From Ramazzottius varieornatus (Eukaryota; Tardigrada; Eutardigrada; Parachela; Ramazzottiidae), in contig BDGG01000002.1 of NCBI GenBank assembly GCA_001949185.1, forward strand, positions 1,919,826 to 1,983,825: a stretch of 64,000 nucleotides of DNA, read 5' to 3'. A model generated the notes under the pieces. It made no database searches, was not told where the DNA came from, and was given only the letters and a program-made list of their open reading frames with translations. The position numbers were made by a program, and so were the translations under genes. Each line of letters begins with the position of its first letter. Position 1 is the stretch's first letter. Of the stretch, positions 47,278 to 59,164 are shown piece after piece.

Positions 47278-47795
47278 TGTATCTACCGATGGGTGGTACT
47301 TTTAGCCTCCTGGCCAACCCATCCAACATTTTTTATGGATTCTTCTACGGCCATAGTTCTTAGATTGCGAGGCGGGTCAACTTGGCCGTACATACTGAGG
47401 ATCGGAGATCTTATCAGATGATCTTCCCCCGTAGCGGGATGATCAAAAGCTGATCTTCCTTTCCGTTCCATGCCGCGAGGATTTGGAACGATGGAATTCC
47501 AAATTTGGAATACTAGATTGAGCTGGAAAATAACACGTGGAATTTCTAGTTTTCTATAGGAATTCCATATTTGACTGTAACGAAACCGAAATTAATGGTT
47601 GCACCGGTGTACATAGCCTGGATACAACCTTCAATGGGTTCCAGCAAACGTACCGAACGCAACCGAAGGGTGCCCGCATGACACAGCTGTCACCCCAGGG
47701 GATACTGTGTGGCGTTCTCGCGCTGAAAAATTTCTTTCCCATAGAAAGTTTTCTTCCAGCCTTCTAAGTTCTTTCCACAGCAATATTATAGTGCT

Positions 47796-50158
47796 ATGAA
47801 TTCTTCGGACGAAGAGTTACCACTCCCAGAACCCGGACTGCAGAGGAGAACGATGGCCAGTAGGCTGGACGTTTGGGAACATTTCGAACGCGGTGAGGGA
47901 AAGTACAAGAAAACGAATCATCGCGTCGCGTCGCGACGTGCAAGTTCTGCGTAAAGGCCAGCGCCAAAGTCCTGGAGCTACGTGGAGAACGGTCGTACCT
48001 TGTCAAGCACGTGTTGGGATGTGTTCATGTACCGCAGCCTGTCAAAAAGCCTTATAGAGCTCCGGACACTGAACAACCCACATCTGGGAAAGACCAGCTG
48101 AAGGCAAGGCTGAAACGCCCGGCCACGCAAGGAAGCCTTATGGGCTTCGTCGACCGTCCTCCCACGACTTCCGAAAAGTCCCAGTTCGAAAGACTGCTTG
48201 CCAATGCCTTCCTCGACTGTAATATGTCATTCAGGTAAGAGCTTATACGATGTGGTTCTTAGACTACGTAAAATGAGACTAATTTTTGTTGGTTTCCGTA
48301 TTACAGATCTGTTGAAAATGAATCGTTCGTGGAACTCATTAAATTTCTCCGACCAAGTGTCAAGCTTCCGAACCGTATTACTTTCTCCCAACGGATAGTC
48401 AAGGACAGAATATTTGAAGCTGTTTCCGAGATCGACGCAGTATTCAGTAGGCAGCCAACTGTGACGTTAGCCTTCGATAGCTTCAAGAACGTATTCAAGA
48501 ATAAGCTGCTCGGTAAGACGCTAAAACTTATGTAGAACTTCTACGGAAGTTTTTATCACGTTTTTATTCTGTAAATATTGTGTTTTTCACTGCAGGTTTT
48601 GTCGCCGTCATCCGTACAGAAAATGGCACCGAGAACCACATCTTTGGCAAACTCGAGAATATTACAGGCGTTAGTTATACGGGCGACTATGTCGTTGAGC
48701 AAGTTGAAAGTGCTCTGGCGATTATGAGGACCAAGTCCAACGGAACAATCCAAGCGGTGACATGTGATTCAGACGGGGCCAAACCGAAAGCCAGAACCGA
48801 CCTGAGAAAGCTTCATCCGGAAACCATATCTCTTTCGTGCAGTGCCCACCAGATCAATCTGATATTCCAAGAGGTCTTCAAGTTCCTTCCGAAGTTCTCT
48901 GCAATCTGTAAATGCGCTCTTTCCATCATCAGTTGGTTTAGCGTGAGCAATCAGCTGCTAGGAAGACTCTTCAAGCTGTAGGAAGTTTTGTACAGTAAAA
49001 CCATCTCACTTCTAAGACCAACTCACACTCGATGCTACTCGTATTACTTCAGTTTCCTCAACGTACGGAAGTCATCCATGGCACTACAGGTATTTCGCGG
49101 CTTACCATTCTATATGGCGATGTAATTGTGTCTTATGGGTAATACCCTACTGTATGGGTTTCTGATTTCAGAGTTACGCAGTCAAGTTCGGAGACAACGA
49201 GGACTACCTTCCCGGAGACACAAAGGCTGCCATTGGAAGCAGTAAGTTCTGGGATTCCCTGAAAGACGTGCTGGCCCTTCTGCGTCCACTGGTCGATGCC
49301 CCAGCAAAAGCAGAAAGTGTCGACTGTACACTCGCTGATATGGGTGTATGACTGGCCGACATCTACAGTTCCTTTCTCGAGCACTCTGTGGCAAGCGAAC
49401 GCTCAATTCTGCTTGAGAAGCTGGAACGACGCTGGAAGTGGTTTTACGAACCCGAACTAATGGTGGTAGCCATGTTTTTGCATCCCCACGTCAAGCTCAC
49501 CAAGTTTCGGGTATGTGATTCCAGGTCTTTTTAATACCATCAGTCTGTGAACAGACAACTTTACATTTTAAATCTGAAATTTTGATTGTACTGCAGTGCT
49601 ACCAAATTATCGCGCACTTAACCATATGATAAGTCATCGCTACCCAGTATGATCAGATGTTATCACTGCGGCCACGATGACTCTCACTCGGGCATCATTT
49701 ACTGTTTACGTGGTTGAGTGCGAGATAATCTGGTAGCACTACGGCATTCTCCAGGCTGATCCGTCAAAGCTTCACAACGGTGTGATTGGGACGTGGTGTA
49801 CAGACTTGTACAAGAGGTACTTCAAGAGAGACCCCAGGTCGCTCCTGCCCTCCTCCAGTACGCAAACAACACAAACATGTTCGAAGAACGCTACACTTCG
49901 CAGTTTAAGAAGCCTCTCGACTTTTGGTCTTACGTTCGAAACGAACATACTGAGCTTTTAGACTCGGCAACACTGCTCCTTAAAGTATCCCCGCACGCTG
50001 CTGGAGTAGAAAGACTGTGGAGTCGCATGAAGGGTGTGCATACAGATGCACGCAATCTGCTGAAGGTCGACCTGGTAACAGGAATATGTGTCGTAAAGAT
50101 GCAGCTCCAGGAAGAACGGAAGAAGAAAGCAATTCAAGGTAAAAGCGAGCTTACTTGA
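47796..50158 (+). pseudogene. hAT-family transposase, degenerate
   Basis: Starts MNSSDEELPLPEPG, then a BED zinc finger (VWEHFERGEGKYKK ... ATCKFCVKASAK ... YLVKHVLGC) whose two halves are in different frames. The shift falls in a TCGCGTCGCGTCGCG repeat near 47921-47936, consistent with slippage. Spliced exons follow: FVDRPPTTSEKSQFERLLAN, SVENESFVELIKFLRP, VTCDSDGAKPKARTDL, LSCSAHQINLIFQ. A premature TGA occurs at about 49348 (ADMGV then stop then LADIYSSFL). The hAT C-terminal dimerisation region is clear at 49930-50090 (FWSYVRNEHTELL, AAGVERLWSRMKG). One intron holds a separate 146-bp inverted-repeat element. Terminal repeats of the hAT element itself were not found. Confidence 0.8.
49595..49740. 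mobile_element. 146-bp inverted-repeat MITE inside the hAT pseudogene
   Basis: Arms of 30 bp at 49595-49624 and 49711-49740 (AGTGCTACCAAATTATCGCG / GATAATCTGGTAGCACT) match with a few mismatches. It is nested in an intron-like gap of the hAT gene. Confidence 0.75.
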
Positions 50159-52367
50159 AGAGTGTAACACTCATGTTTATTTCATCCAGAAACCAAGTTT
50201 CGCCTAAGTAACGAAAGTTGACGCAGATGATGCCGAAGAGGTAGCAGTGGTAGCGGTTTCGCCTGGTTTCCGTACTCTGAAACACTTGTTCGGTTATACG
50301 TCTGCAGTTTAGTTTCTATTGTGAGAACTGATCATTTGCGTTGCTTGACCAGGCCTGTCAAATTTTACGTCGTAGAGACTTTTCTTTGAAAACTATTACC
50401 TTTAGATCTGTAATTGATGATCTCGTAGTGTATTCTGTTATCTGTATGGTTCCATATCTATATGTGATGAAAACTGGCGTTCTCGAAATTCCTAAATTTG
50501 GCCGTCGAATTGTGGGAAAGGAATATAGGAATATAGGAATATTAGGAATTACTTTCCTGTTTTCCATTCCAAGGACCTCTGACCAGGAATTTACAACCTT
50601 ATCAACAGATCACTCGGTGAGAGCTGCACGATCAGCGATAGACGGGTGATTTACTCAGTGAATTATCCAAAATACAGCTCGGCTTCGCAACATCATGTGA
50701 AGCCCAACTTTGGAATGGCAATCAATCAATCAAAATTCACATATGAAAAATGCCGTTCCGAATGAGGTTCGAACACCAGGTCTTCTGTCCAAAAGGTAGG
50801 ATTTGCGCACTGATAACAAGGTTTCCCTGTTGTACCGGTTCTTGGCAGGTCGTAGGTGACAGTTCCCTGATTTTGGATATTAGGCTGAGTAAATCACCCG
50901 TCCACCGCTGCATCGCTGTGCACGATCTCATTTCTGAATAATAGTTCCCTCTGGATTTTTCCCATCTGTTTTGCTTTTGTTCCCCGAACATCTTACACCT
51001 GTAAAAGTTTCGCTCCTTGCTTGCTCTTGACGATCCCCGTAGGTTTCCTTCCATCAGCATCTCCAACGTTTGATTGGTTAGTCGGCGGACGTGACGAAGG
51101 TCGAATGGAACAAGCGCAGCTGCAACACAGTGCGTCTTGTCGACGTCGTAGCGAATAAGCATCACAAAGGCTGGTTTTGCACCATCGTCTGCCTGACGCA
51201 CTCGCGTCGCTCATTCATCGTCTACTGATCGAGACTGGAGAAAGCCTTAGACAGGTATTTGACGTTGTGCTGGTGCCAAGACCTAACGTTTGATGCTGTG
51301 TATTGTATGACTTGTCACCTGTTCAGTATTCCTCCAGAACAAGATGGATTCTTCCTTCGCAGCTCTTGGATTCCCATCTCTTCGGACATTGTTGCTTGAA
51401 CCATTCCATTCCCCATGACCTTGCATCGTTCCTAACCTGGAGGTCTACATTGACGATCGATTTCCCCAGACGAAATTCTTCTCGTTACATTTCTTCGTAA
51501 CAAGCTTACGCACGGTAAGGATGATTTCTTCCGATATTTAGTCCTCCTGTTCATGCCATGCAGCCTCACCATATTGTCTGTTCGACTAGGGCCAAGCGAA
51601 TATCGGGGGTCGAGCGTTGAAATTACAGATCGTAGCGTTTGCATGTGGGCGTTTCTGGTAGTTTTTTTGAAGGTGAACTTGATATACAGTGGTTAAAGCC
51701 CAATCATCACACTGCTTTATTTTTATTGTTTATTGTTTATTGATCAGCAAGTAGACAGATCCATAAGGACTCTAGCAGTCTAGTCGCATGAAAGTCCACT
51801 TAATCCTTTGTAAGTAAACCTAAAGCAACGAGAAAAATGGTACGTGTGCGGGATTTCCCAGATCACCTCGGAAGAGACGGATCCAAGTTCATGAGTCGGG
51901 TAACAAACATTCTTTTGGCGATTGCCGTGTCAGAGTTAGTGTCGATGTCGGTCCATCTGCCGTTATCTCGGTGGGCCTCTGAACATCTTTTCTTTGGTAC
52001 AAGATCCAGTGATCCTTGTCTCTTTTTCGGATCTTGAAGACTCACTGTGCGTTCAGCTGCTTTAACTTCTCGACGGCCCACTGTGCGAGAGTTCGCATTA
52101 ATTCCTTTGAGGGTCCGCATTAATTCCTTTGCGGGGAATAAATCGATTTTTCGAGGGGAAGGCCGGCTCTCCTTGATGAAAGAAAGGGTCATGGGGGCGA
52201 CTATTTTTCAGCTTTGACTCTATCGTGGGAGAGGCACGTTAAGTTAGGTCACCACAGGTCTTCGTAGGTTTGGGGAAATTCCCTGGTCTCGTTTTGTTCG
52301 CGAGCGGAAGTGTCCCATCCTTGTTTTTCTTCCTTGTAGGTTGCTGTATCGTCGCACTTGTAATAGT
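50159..52367. other. Gene-poor region
   Basis: Contains a 154-codon minus-strand frame (51201-50737, LIRYDVDKTHCVAAALVPFD) that lacks an ATG and a recognisable family. There is also a short TTTATTG repeat at 51717-51745 and a tandem duplication of a 22-bp unit (CGCATTAATTCCTTTG) at 52092-52135. I call no gene. Confidence 0.35.
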
Positions 52368-53915
52368 ATGGTCTATCCTAAACTGCGCTCGATGACGGAC
52401 CGACCACCCAGCCCCGACGGAAGCTGGGATTCCCAAACCAAGTTGCGCAAACGCCAATGGGTCATTAGCGAATTGTATGCTCATGCTTCATCTTAATTTC
52501 TTGTTCTCGAACGATTTCTCTATTATTACGGATCCTGAGGAAATTATTAACCATTCGGTGCGATGTCTGTTTCAGGGAGCAGATCTTCGCTCAATATGGC
52601 AATCCACTACCAAAGGACAGCGCGGCTGTCGAGGCTCGCCTCTTTGAAGCCAGCAGAACCCAGGTATGTAGCTACCATCCTGCTCCTCCACAATTTTCGA
52701 CGAGAATATTTGGGTTCTGTGACGAGAACCAGTATGATTGGGAATCTCGGCAGACAAACTTGAACAGATTGTTTTCCCAAGTGGCGCAAACTCTTCATGT
52801 TAAATACGGTGAGCGTGCGCCACCTGGAGGAAAGATCTTGTTTTTCCTAGGCTAGTTATCGAAAGCGTTGAACGTATCTGATATTCTATCATTTCTTGTT
52901 TTCAGGTTGAGTATCTGGCGCTGGCTCGACGCCTCATCTATACCACTTCAGAAATGGCTAGTAAGTTCAAGCAACGCGCTTGACGTTTAAAGCAAATTAT
53001 TGTTAGTGGACCAGTGGTCTTTGTATGTACTTTTTTTCTAGAAAACGAACAAATGGACGGCGACGCTGCAGATTTGAGCCTCAAGCCCAGTACGTCCCAG
53101 AAACCAAAGCTCCCAATCGTCGAAGATGAAGATTCACTCAACGCCGCAAATTCCCTATTGGACATGTCCAACCAAGAGGAAGAGCAGCCTTCGTCCTTCT
53201 CGTCACACCAGCCGTCGGCCGTGTTCAGCAAGACAAAAGATGCACCCAGTCCATTCGTGGTGCCCGCGCGACCTCCAGTCATTGTCGCGCCGCAGACTAC
53301 ATCCGCTTCTTCAGATCGCCGTAGAATAGACAATGGCTTGATCCGGCTGCCTAACCTCAAGCGACAGACGGAGAATAACACCGAACAGGTGGCCATCAAG
53401 CGACGGAAGACGAGTGCAGGGCACGATATGCTGGAAGTGGTGACGCAGATGGACTATGACGAGAACTTGGAAGGCGAAGTTGCCAGGACCGAGCTGCCGG
53501 TGAACGAGACGTATGAAGCCACCGTCACTGTCCTAATCCCAAAGTAAGAAAAACTCTGAAATGCATTTCTCCCTTAAGCAAACTGAATAAAATGAAATGA
53601 AGGAGCTCGCCGAACAAACTCGCCACGAAGTTCTTCCCAAGTAGCGCATGTCGTCCGTTTGTGCCCGAAGGTGTGCGCCACCTGGAACGAAAACGTACAA
53701 GATTCTGTTCTCAAGCGACGCACGCTTTCAGCCAGAATAAAGGAAATGTGCGCCACTTCGGAAACTGAACTCGTAAATCAAACTGAATGGATCTCTATGG
53801 ATGTTTCGTATGTCATTTATCTTCTGGAGACATTATGTAATGTGATCTTGTTGTTTTTAGGGGATATAGAATCGGGCGGATGAACGTGATGCTGAGAAAG
53901 GATGCGGAAGAATGA
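52368..53915 (+). CDS. MED15: MED15-like protein with N-terminal KIX domain
   Basis: Candidate Mediator tail subunit. Exons: 52368 (or ATG 52392)-52474, 52576-52663, 52906-52960, 53042-about 53542 and possibly 53861-53915, with compatible phases. The spliced N-terminus, SWDSQTKLRKRQWVISELEQ then IFAQYGNPLPKDSAAVE, ARLFEASRTQVEYLALARRL and IYTTSEM, follows the MED15 KIX pattern (W-S, R-x-K, G-x-x-x-x-K-S, E-x-x-x-F-x-K-A-x-T-x-x-E-Y-L-x-L-x-x-R-L-I). The rest is acidic and Ser/Pro-rich with a basic KRRK cluster. It is about 255 aa, much shorter than other MED15 proteins and without Gln runs. A TAA immediately follows at 53545 if the last intron is not used. Two introns contain palindromic elements (copies 10 and 11). 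Confidence 0.55.
52747..52845. repeat. Palindromic element copy 10
   Basis: TCGGCAGACAAACTTGAACA, TTCCCAAGTGGCGCAAACTC ... GAGCGTGCGCCACCTGGAGG. In an intron of the MED15-like gene. Confidence 0.75.
53604..53780. repeat. Palindromic element copies 11a/11b
   Basis: GCCGAACAAACTCGCCACGA, CCCAAGTAGCGCATGTCG ... GGTGTGCGCCACCTGG, then CAAGCGACGCACGCTTTCAG ... GAAATGTGCGCCACTTCGG. In the last intron of the MED15-like gene. Confidence 0.75.
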
Positions 53916-54337
53916 TCTCTGGCCTGACGTTTCAGTATTACTGTACATGTTTAATCATCGGCACTTGGAAGCTTCTCTTGGATTATTGGATTGTTCGATT
54001 CTCGTTTCCAACAGTTTTCGGGTATCGCTTTCATGCATACTATTTGGAAATTTATTTCGCGTGTTACAGATTTGTATAATATTACCTAGCAGCGACGAGT
54101 ATTATTTGTGGTTCATGGTGAACGAATACGGTATAGAGATCTGAAACTGACGATGAATTTTAGACTTTGTACAGATACTGTACAGATCTCTTGACGCTTC
54201 ATTAACCTGTTCCCATTTCCGTTCATGATACATCGCAGTAAAGTTTACATTAGCATTTTGTAACCAGCAGTCAGAACCGCGATTTTCAACGGTGAATGGC
54301 CCAGCGGCGCATGCTCTCGGCCAATAACAACGAGGAC

Positions 54338-54872
54338 GGTATAGTACTAATCTACCTGTGGTTGAATGTCGCCCCCCTGATATGACCATTCGATAGATCT
54401 CGACGAGATCTATCGAACTGCATCAGCCGTTTTTGCAACAGTGACATCCCCTGGTAAAGGCTGATGACCGCAACGTTAATTAAGTGTTCTAAGTAATATT
54501 GCGATTGATTGATGGTTGTTTGGGATTGGTGGGGGGGGAGGTGGGAGGTTTGGAGGGTTTTGGCGCTTTGTGGCGTTGGGGGTTGGAGGAGGTGGGGGCT
54601 TGGGGGTTAGCGGTCTCTCGCAGTGGTCATGGTGGCGGTTGGGGGTTAACGAGCGGCTAGGTGGGGGTAGCGTGCGGGCAGGCCTAGCACGCGTAAGAAC
54701 AGAGCTGGAGGCGAGCAAAGCGAGCTACAGCTACGTTCTTACACTTTATTACCCCTGGACTAAAGGTCCCCGTTGCAAAAACGGCTGATGCAGTTCGGTA
54801 GATCTCGTCGAATTCTATCGATCCCTACACTTAGGGAGGCGACATTCTCCCCGATGGGGGTCATATTTTACC
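54338..54872. mobile_element. Foldback element with G-rich core, nested in a palindromic element
   Basis: Flanked by the direct repeat ACGAGGAC(G) at 54330-54338 and 54873-54881. Long inverted arms lie at 54364-54439 and 54772-54847 (GAATGTCGCC ... CATCAGCCGTTTTTGCAAC). The extreme ends share only GGTA-A-TA. An 8-9 bp duplication fits hAT (8) or Mutator-like (9) insertion. No transposase. The core (54528-54680) is almost pure G/T on the + strand. Confidence 0.8.
54528..54680 (+). other. G-rich tract with G-quadruplex potential
   Basis: Contains runs GGGGGGGGAGG, TTGGGGGTTGG, GGTGGGGGCTTGGGGGTTAG and TTGGGGGTTAACG, so several four-run quadruplexes could form. Any open frame here is a composition artefact. 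Confidence 0.7.
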
Positions 54873-54928
54873 ACGAGGACGAACGCCACTTGGAGGGTTA
54901 AGTTTATATAAAGACTAATTAGTTTGGG

Positions 54929-55091
54929 CAGTACGCTTCGTCGGGTGCGAGGAGCAAGGTCTTAAACTTTGCTCACTATACGTCACGAGCTATGCGCAGG
55001 CTTTAAGGCTTTCTGACGTGCGCGTGACGTAATGAGCAAAGTTGTACACTGACCAAAGTAAAACCTCACTCCTCGTACATTGCGAGTACTG
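54929..55091. mobile_element. Hairpin MITE, ~163 bp
   Basis: Imperfect inverted arms: GTGCGAGGAGCAAGG / CCTCACTCCTCG and AACTTTGCTCACTATACGTC / GACGTAATGAGCAAAGTT, with ends CAGTAC and GTACTG. No clear duplication. No gene inside. Confidence 0.6.
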
Positions 55092-57660
55092 ACTTAGTTG
55101 CGCTATTTGTCTGGTTCGCACCAGCGGCTACAAGCGTGCCGAGAGATAAATTACCGTAATCGAACAACGTCTTCATGTCACAGATTTTCTGAAGTAAATT
55201 ATCCACGAGCCACTGAAGACGTTTCGTGGTTCTTCCCCCGGAACTCCACCTACGCTGAGCTTCCCGGACGAACGGTTATTGTTCTCTGAGTGTCCATTGA
55301 CAGGTACGAATGTCGTTGAGGGACGATGAGACGTCGAAATGAGGTTTAATGATGTCTTTTCACTGGCCGAACCGGTTAGTTCCGCTCACACAATATCCGA
55401 GATGGATTCTGCCGGTAGCGCAGCGTAACGTCGGCACATGTTCCACACCAAGGTACGAGAAGGAAGTTTGGGCCAGACGACTCCGAAACAGCGGAAAGAA
55501 GTTCGTTCGTACGTACGTAGGTGCGTAATTCACACCCCTTCACTTTTCGGCAGTTTTTCCGATTGGCCCACATTTTTTACTGGCCCAAGCTTCCTATTCG
55601 TGCTTGTACGTATTTGGTGCGAAGGTATCACTTGCGACTTTTGGAAACCTTCAACTTGAAAAATTTGTCGTTTTGAGCTCCCTCGTCGAACCGTCCTGAA
55701 ACTTTTTTCCTGTCACTTGACAGACTTTCCTCTATCTACTAATGGTCAAGCGTCTCATGTTTTGTAGTTCGCTACTTCCTAGTTAGTTTTGTTGGGGCTA
55801 CGGAGAAGGGAATTTTGCGTGAATTGGAATCTCAATCTTTCTGGTTTACCATGCTTCGCACACAAAAGAAGATAGCGGTCTTGTATGTAGAACTAAACTG
55901 GCTAGCAGAAAATACGCGGGTGGTTGAAGAGACTGTTTTCTTTCTGGAAACGTTTTACTCAAAAGATGTCCCTTACGAGGACGGAAATTGAAAGTGAACA
56001 GCAACGTGCCGAAGGAGCTGGCCCAATTCGATCCTTCCCAAATTATTGTAAAAACTCGTACGAGACTTTGGGGTTTTATGACTAAACTAGCAGTGGGCAC
56101 TTACAAAAACAGGACAAGACAAAAAGATCACGGAAGTGAGTACCCCGATTCCTTTGCGCACCTCTGAAAAAATGGGGAGCTTTGACTTTCTTTTCTTTCA
56201 ATATTGCGAATAGAAACGTGCCGACCTCGGACTGCAGCACCATCGCTGATAAGAGATAGAATCTACCGAATTTTTCTGATCAAGAATCCGTCTGCTGAGA
56301 GAGACCGGAAGCACTACCGAAAATTTCGAATCAGCACCGACATCAAAGAAGTCTATGGTGACTTTCTGGTGGCCACCTTGCGATCCTGACTGCAATGGAT
56401 TTCTACTACGCAGCAAAGCGATAGCGGCAGACCGAACCTCTAAAAAAGGAAGAGTTGATGGAAAAGCTTGCCGTGCAACAGTCGAAATCATTTACTGGAG
56501 CGAAGCCATTACTGTTGCAAGACAGCTCCAGAGTGCGGGCTGCATGAAACACTCTCGGAAAACTGTCAGAGGCAGAACTGGTTACTTCCTTTCGCACTTG
56601 TTGTAGTCGAGACCGAGCACTAACAGATCATCAACATCTCCGAAAATTAGAGCATCTCCATCTTCTCCGAAGCGGCTGTAAAGAAACGGCTTGAAAGAGG
56701 TTATTTTTTCTCTTCCGTCATGCTCCTGCAGTATCGGTATGAATCCACTGCCAAAAAAGTGACGAAAGTATCTCCCTAATATGGGGGCATAAGTGGTTCA
56801 AAAAGTCTGAGATCTGAAGTCAGGAAAAGTTTGTGATAACTTCCGTCCGAAAGGTTGCAAGTCATACTTTCACTCCTGATAGATACGAAAGGCCTGGTTC
56901 TGCCCTGCTGAGGTGCTCTACTGAGGATTTTCGCCGCATGCCATTCTTTACTGACGTGAACCGGGTATCGCGAAGACTGGGACCCTTCGTTCGGGTCCCG
57001 ACGTCCTTATTCAGAATGGCAGCTCGCCAAGGTGATCCAGCGTCGGCCCAGCGATCTTTTGAGCGTTAGATGGACATTCGAGAGCGAATTTGACGTTTGA
57101 GCAACAACCAAGCATTGGAAAATTATTTAAAAACTGGAACAAATAATTCCCGCGAACCAACGCTCAAAAGTGATTTTCTGACGCTCTTGCAGCTCTTCAA
57201 AATCACTTTTGTTTGGTGGACGTCAACTGCTCTTTCCTGAACTTTCGGGCGCAGTGGGTGCTAAAATATTCCGATTTGCTGATTTACATTTCTGGCAGAA
57301 GCTGGCAATGATCCACCACTGATCTTTATCAGAGCAGCAGATTCGGTATGTACACAACTGGAGTGTTATGCATATCGACATGATTCTCCCACTGACGGAA
57401 GACTCAGTTCCGCATTCATGACGTTTTCCTATATCTTGCTACTATATTTTCGGTGTAATATCACGTCAGTGAAAAAGGTACTTCTGACGCCGTACTCTCT
57501 GGCCTCTTTCAATTAGACCCGGATATCCTGCTCGTTGCTTTTTACCTTGGTGGTAGATCGTCTTCTGGGCAAATTCCGATTGTGCCAGTGCGTCTTTCCT
57601 GCTTGCCTGCTCTTGCAGAGTTTTAGCACTTCCGTGATATTTCCGGCTTCTCTTTTCTTG
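55092..57660. other. Gene-poor region
   Basis: I recognise no exon family. A 47-bp hairpin (57165-57211) is annotated separately. The frames at 56204-56606 lack signatures. Confidence 0.35.
57165..57211. other. Perfect 13-bp-stem hairpin
   Basis: CAAAAGTGATTTT (57165-57177) and AAAATCACTTTTG (57199-57211) are exact inverted copies around a 21-base loop. Too short a stem for a typical pre-miRNA; function unknown. Confidence 0.5.
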
Positions 57661-57664
57661 CAGG

Positions 57665-59164
57665 ATGACATTGGAACGAATGATCCAGGTGGCTCAAGAC
57701 TGGGTCTTCACTCCTCTTCAGGCAGCCTTCAACAAGTTCAAGATGGGGAAGCGTACCATCCCGGAAACCGGCTTTACTACCGATCCGGAAGGGAAGCGAG
57801 CCCGCCTCGATGGGGCTGCTGCCAAGAATATGGAATCCAGCCCATCCACTAGTGACATCGATCAAGACTCTGGTCGCTCTTTCATGAATGCGTCGACGCT
57901 AGAAGGTAGAGTAGACTAAATTTTTGTGCAGCACAGAATGTGCCACTGTGGTGTTGACGTTTTGTTTTCTGCTTGCAGAGAATTGGGAGATCGCGGAACA
58001 TTCTCAGGAACTGCTTCAGCCTGCTGGTTCTAGCTCGGGCAGTCGAGAGGACGCAGGCCAATCGACCGACTACGACGAAACAGGCGAGTTATTATGACTT
58101 CCGGGTTATGTTCGATTAATCAAGCCTTCTTAGCCTGGTTTCAGATACCTGTGGGCAACTGAAGTCTTTTGTTATCCTTCTAGCCTCGGTGAAATCGGTG
58201 GGCACTACTTGCCGGGTGGTGATGGCCGGTTCAGCAGAGGTGCTAGCCACTTGCAAAGTTTTTCCCATAGGCGAGGAAGCTTGGATGGCCAGAACGCCGG
58301 GCCGGAAGCGAGACTGATGTGACGGTCTATGTTGGAGAACTCGGACGACGACAGCAGCTATTCTCGTAAGTTTCGTTCCAATTGCGAATTTTTTTTTTCA
58401 AAATCGAAATTTTTTTCAACAGTCCAAGAATTTCTCTGGCAGTTGAATTCAGCATAAAGCAAAAATATGCAAAAGCTAGCACAAAGCATACAACAAACTT
58501 CACCACCTGTTTCTGAATATCTAAAACAAAAAAGACCTCTTCTAAGCCCCGAGCATGAGGAAAAGTGCCCGAATTGAAACAAATATGAAAATTTAGTCTT
58601 CATTTTACAGCAACCCACCATTGCTGATGCCTGTTCCCACTGCTGGTGACTTCATTGGACCGATCGCGGTTCCTCCACTGGCTCCTGGGGTGGCTTTGGA
58701 GATGGTCGATCTGGAGTTCGTGAGCGAGAACGAAAACTTCCAGCTGCTGATCCCCACTATTCGTGCCGGGACACTGAACCGTCTTCACTCTTCAGGCTTT
58801 TGCGCCGGAAGGACGAAACAACTTGGACATGTGGAACCTGAACATATCCGGAGCGAATTTGATTCTCATTTCTACTTCCATGTTATTCATCGGTGTTTTG
58901 TTCTTGATATGAATCTGTTCTTTCAGCTGTGAATGAAGTGTTGTCCGGATTGGTCGCCTTCATTCACTTTATGAAAGATGAGTTTGAGATGGTCGGAGCT
59001 GTCCAGATCACATGGACTTTGTCTACCAGGGCATCGTTTTGTGGGAGCAATGGACGGATATGGTTCCAGACATCGCTGACCAAGCCAACGCGGTTCACTT
59101 GGGACAGGTTGACGTCGGTCCGGCTGCAAAAGATCTGGCTGACGCTATTCTGGAGAATTTAGTC
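57665..59164 (+). CDS. Unrecognised multi-exon gene, possibly damaged
   Basis: Exon 1, 57665-57904 (MTLERMIQVAQDWVFTPLQA, TFNxKFKMGKR-type basic stretch, many Ser/Asp), ends at a GTAGAG donor. Exon 2, 57980-58081 (ENWEIAEHSQELLQPAGSSS), ends CAG followed by GCGAGT, a candidate GC donor. Later pieces are near 58270-58370, 58611-58800 (DFIGPIAVPPLAPGVALEMV), 58798-58850 (FAPEGRNNLDMWNLNISGA) and 58927-59164. In the last piece, AVNEVLSGLVAFIHFMKDEF and DFVYQGIVLWEQWTDMVPDI ... AKDLADAILENLV lie in different frames with no good intron between them. That means either a misread splice, an indel or a pseudogene. I do not recognise the family. Confidence 0.45.

Larger units (their letters stand above)
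54294..54900. repeat. Palindromic element copy 12, split by a nested insertion
   Basis: The left half (54294-54337, CAGCGGCGCATGCTCTCGGC CAATAACA) and right half (54873-54900, GAACGCCACTTGGAGG) together make one family member. They are separated by the 54338-54872 element with a direct repeat at the joint. Confidence 0.75.

Noticed and set aside
50737-51201. 154-codon minus-strand frame resembling a BEN-type start
   Set aside because: No ATG in frame, no acceptor found and only a vague likeness.
52092-52135. Tandem CGCATTAATTCCTTTG as an rRNA fragment
   Set aside because: It resembles a conserved rRNA stretch only loosely and is a simple 22-bp duplication.
54516-54788. Gly-rich open frame
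   Set aside because: Produced by the G-rich core of the foldback element.
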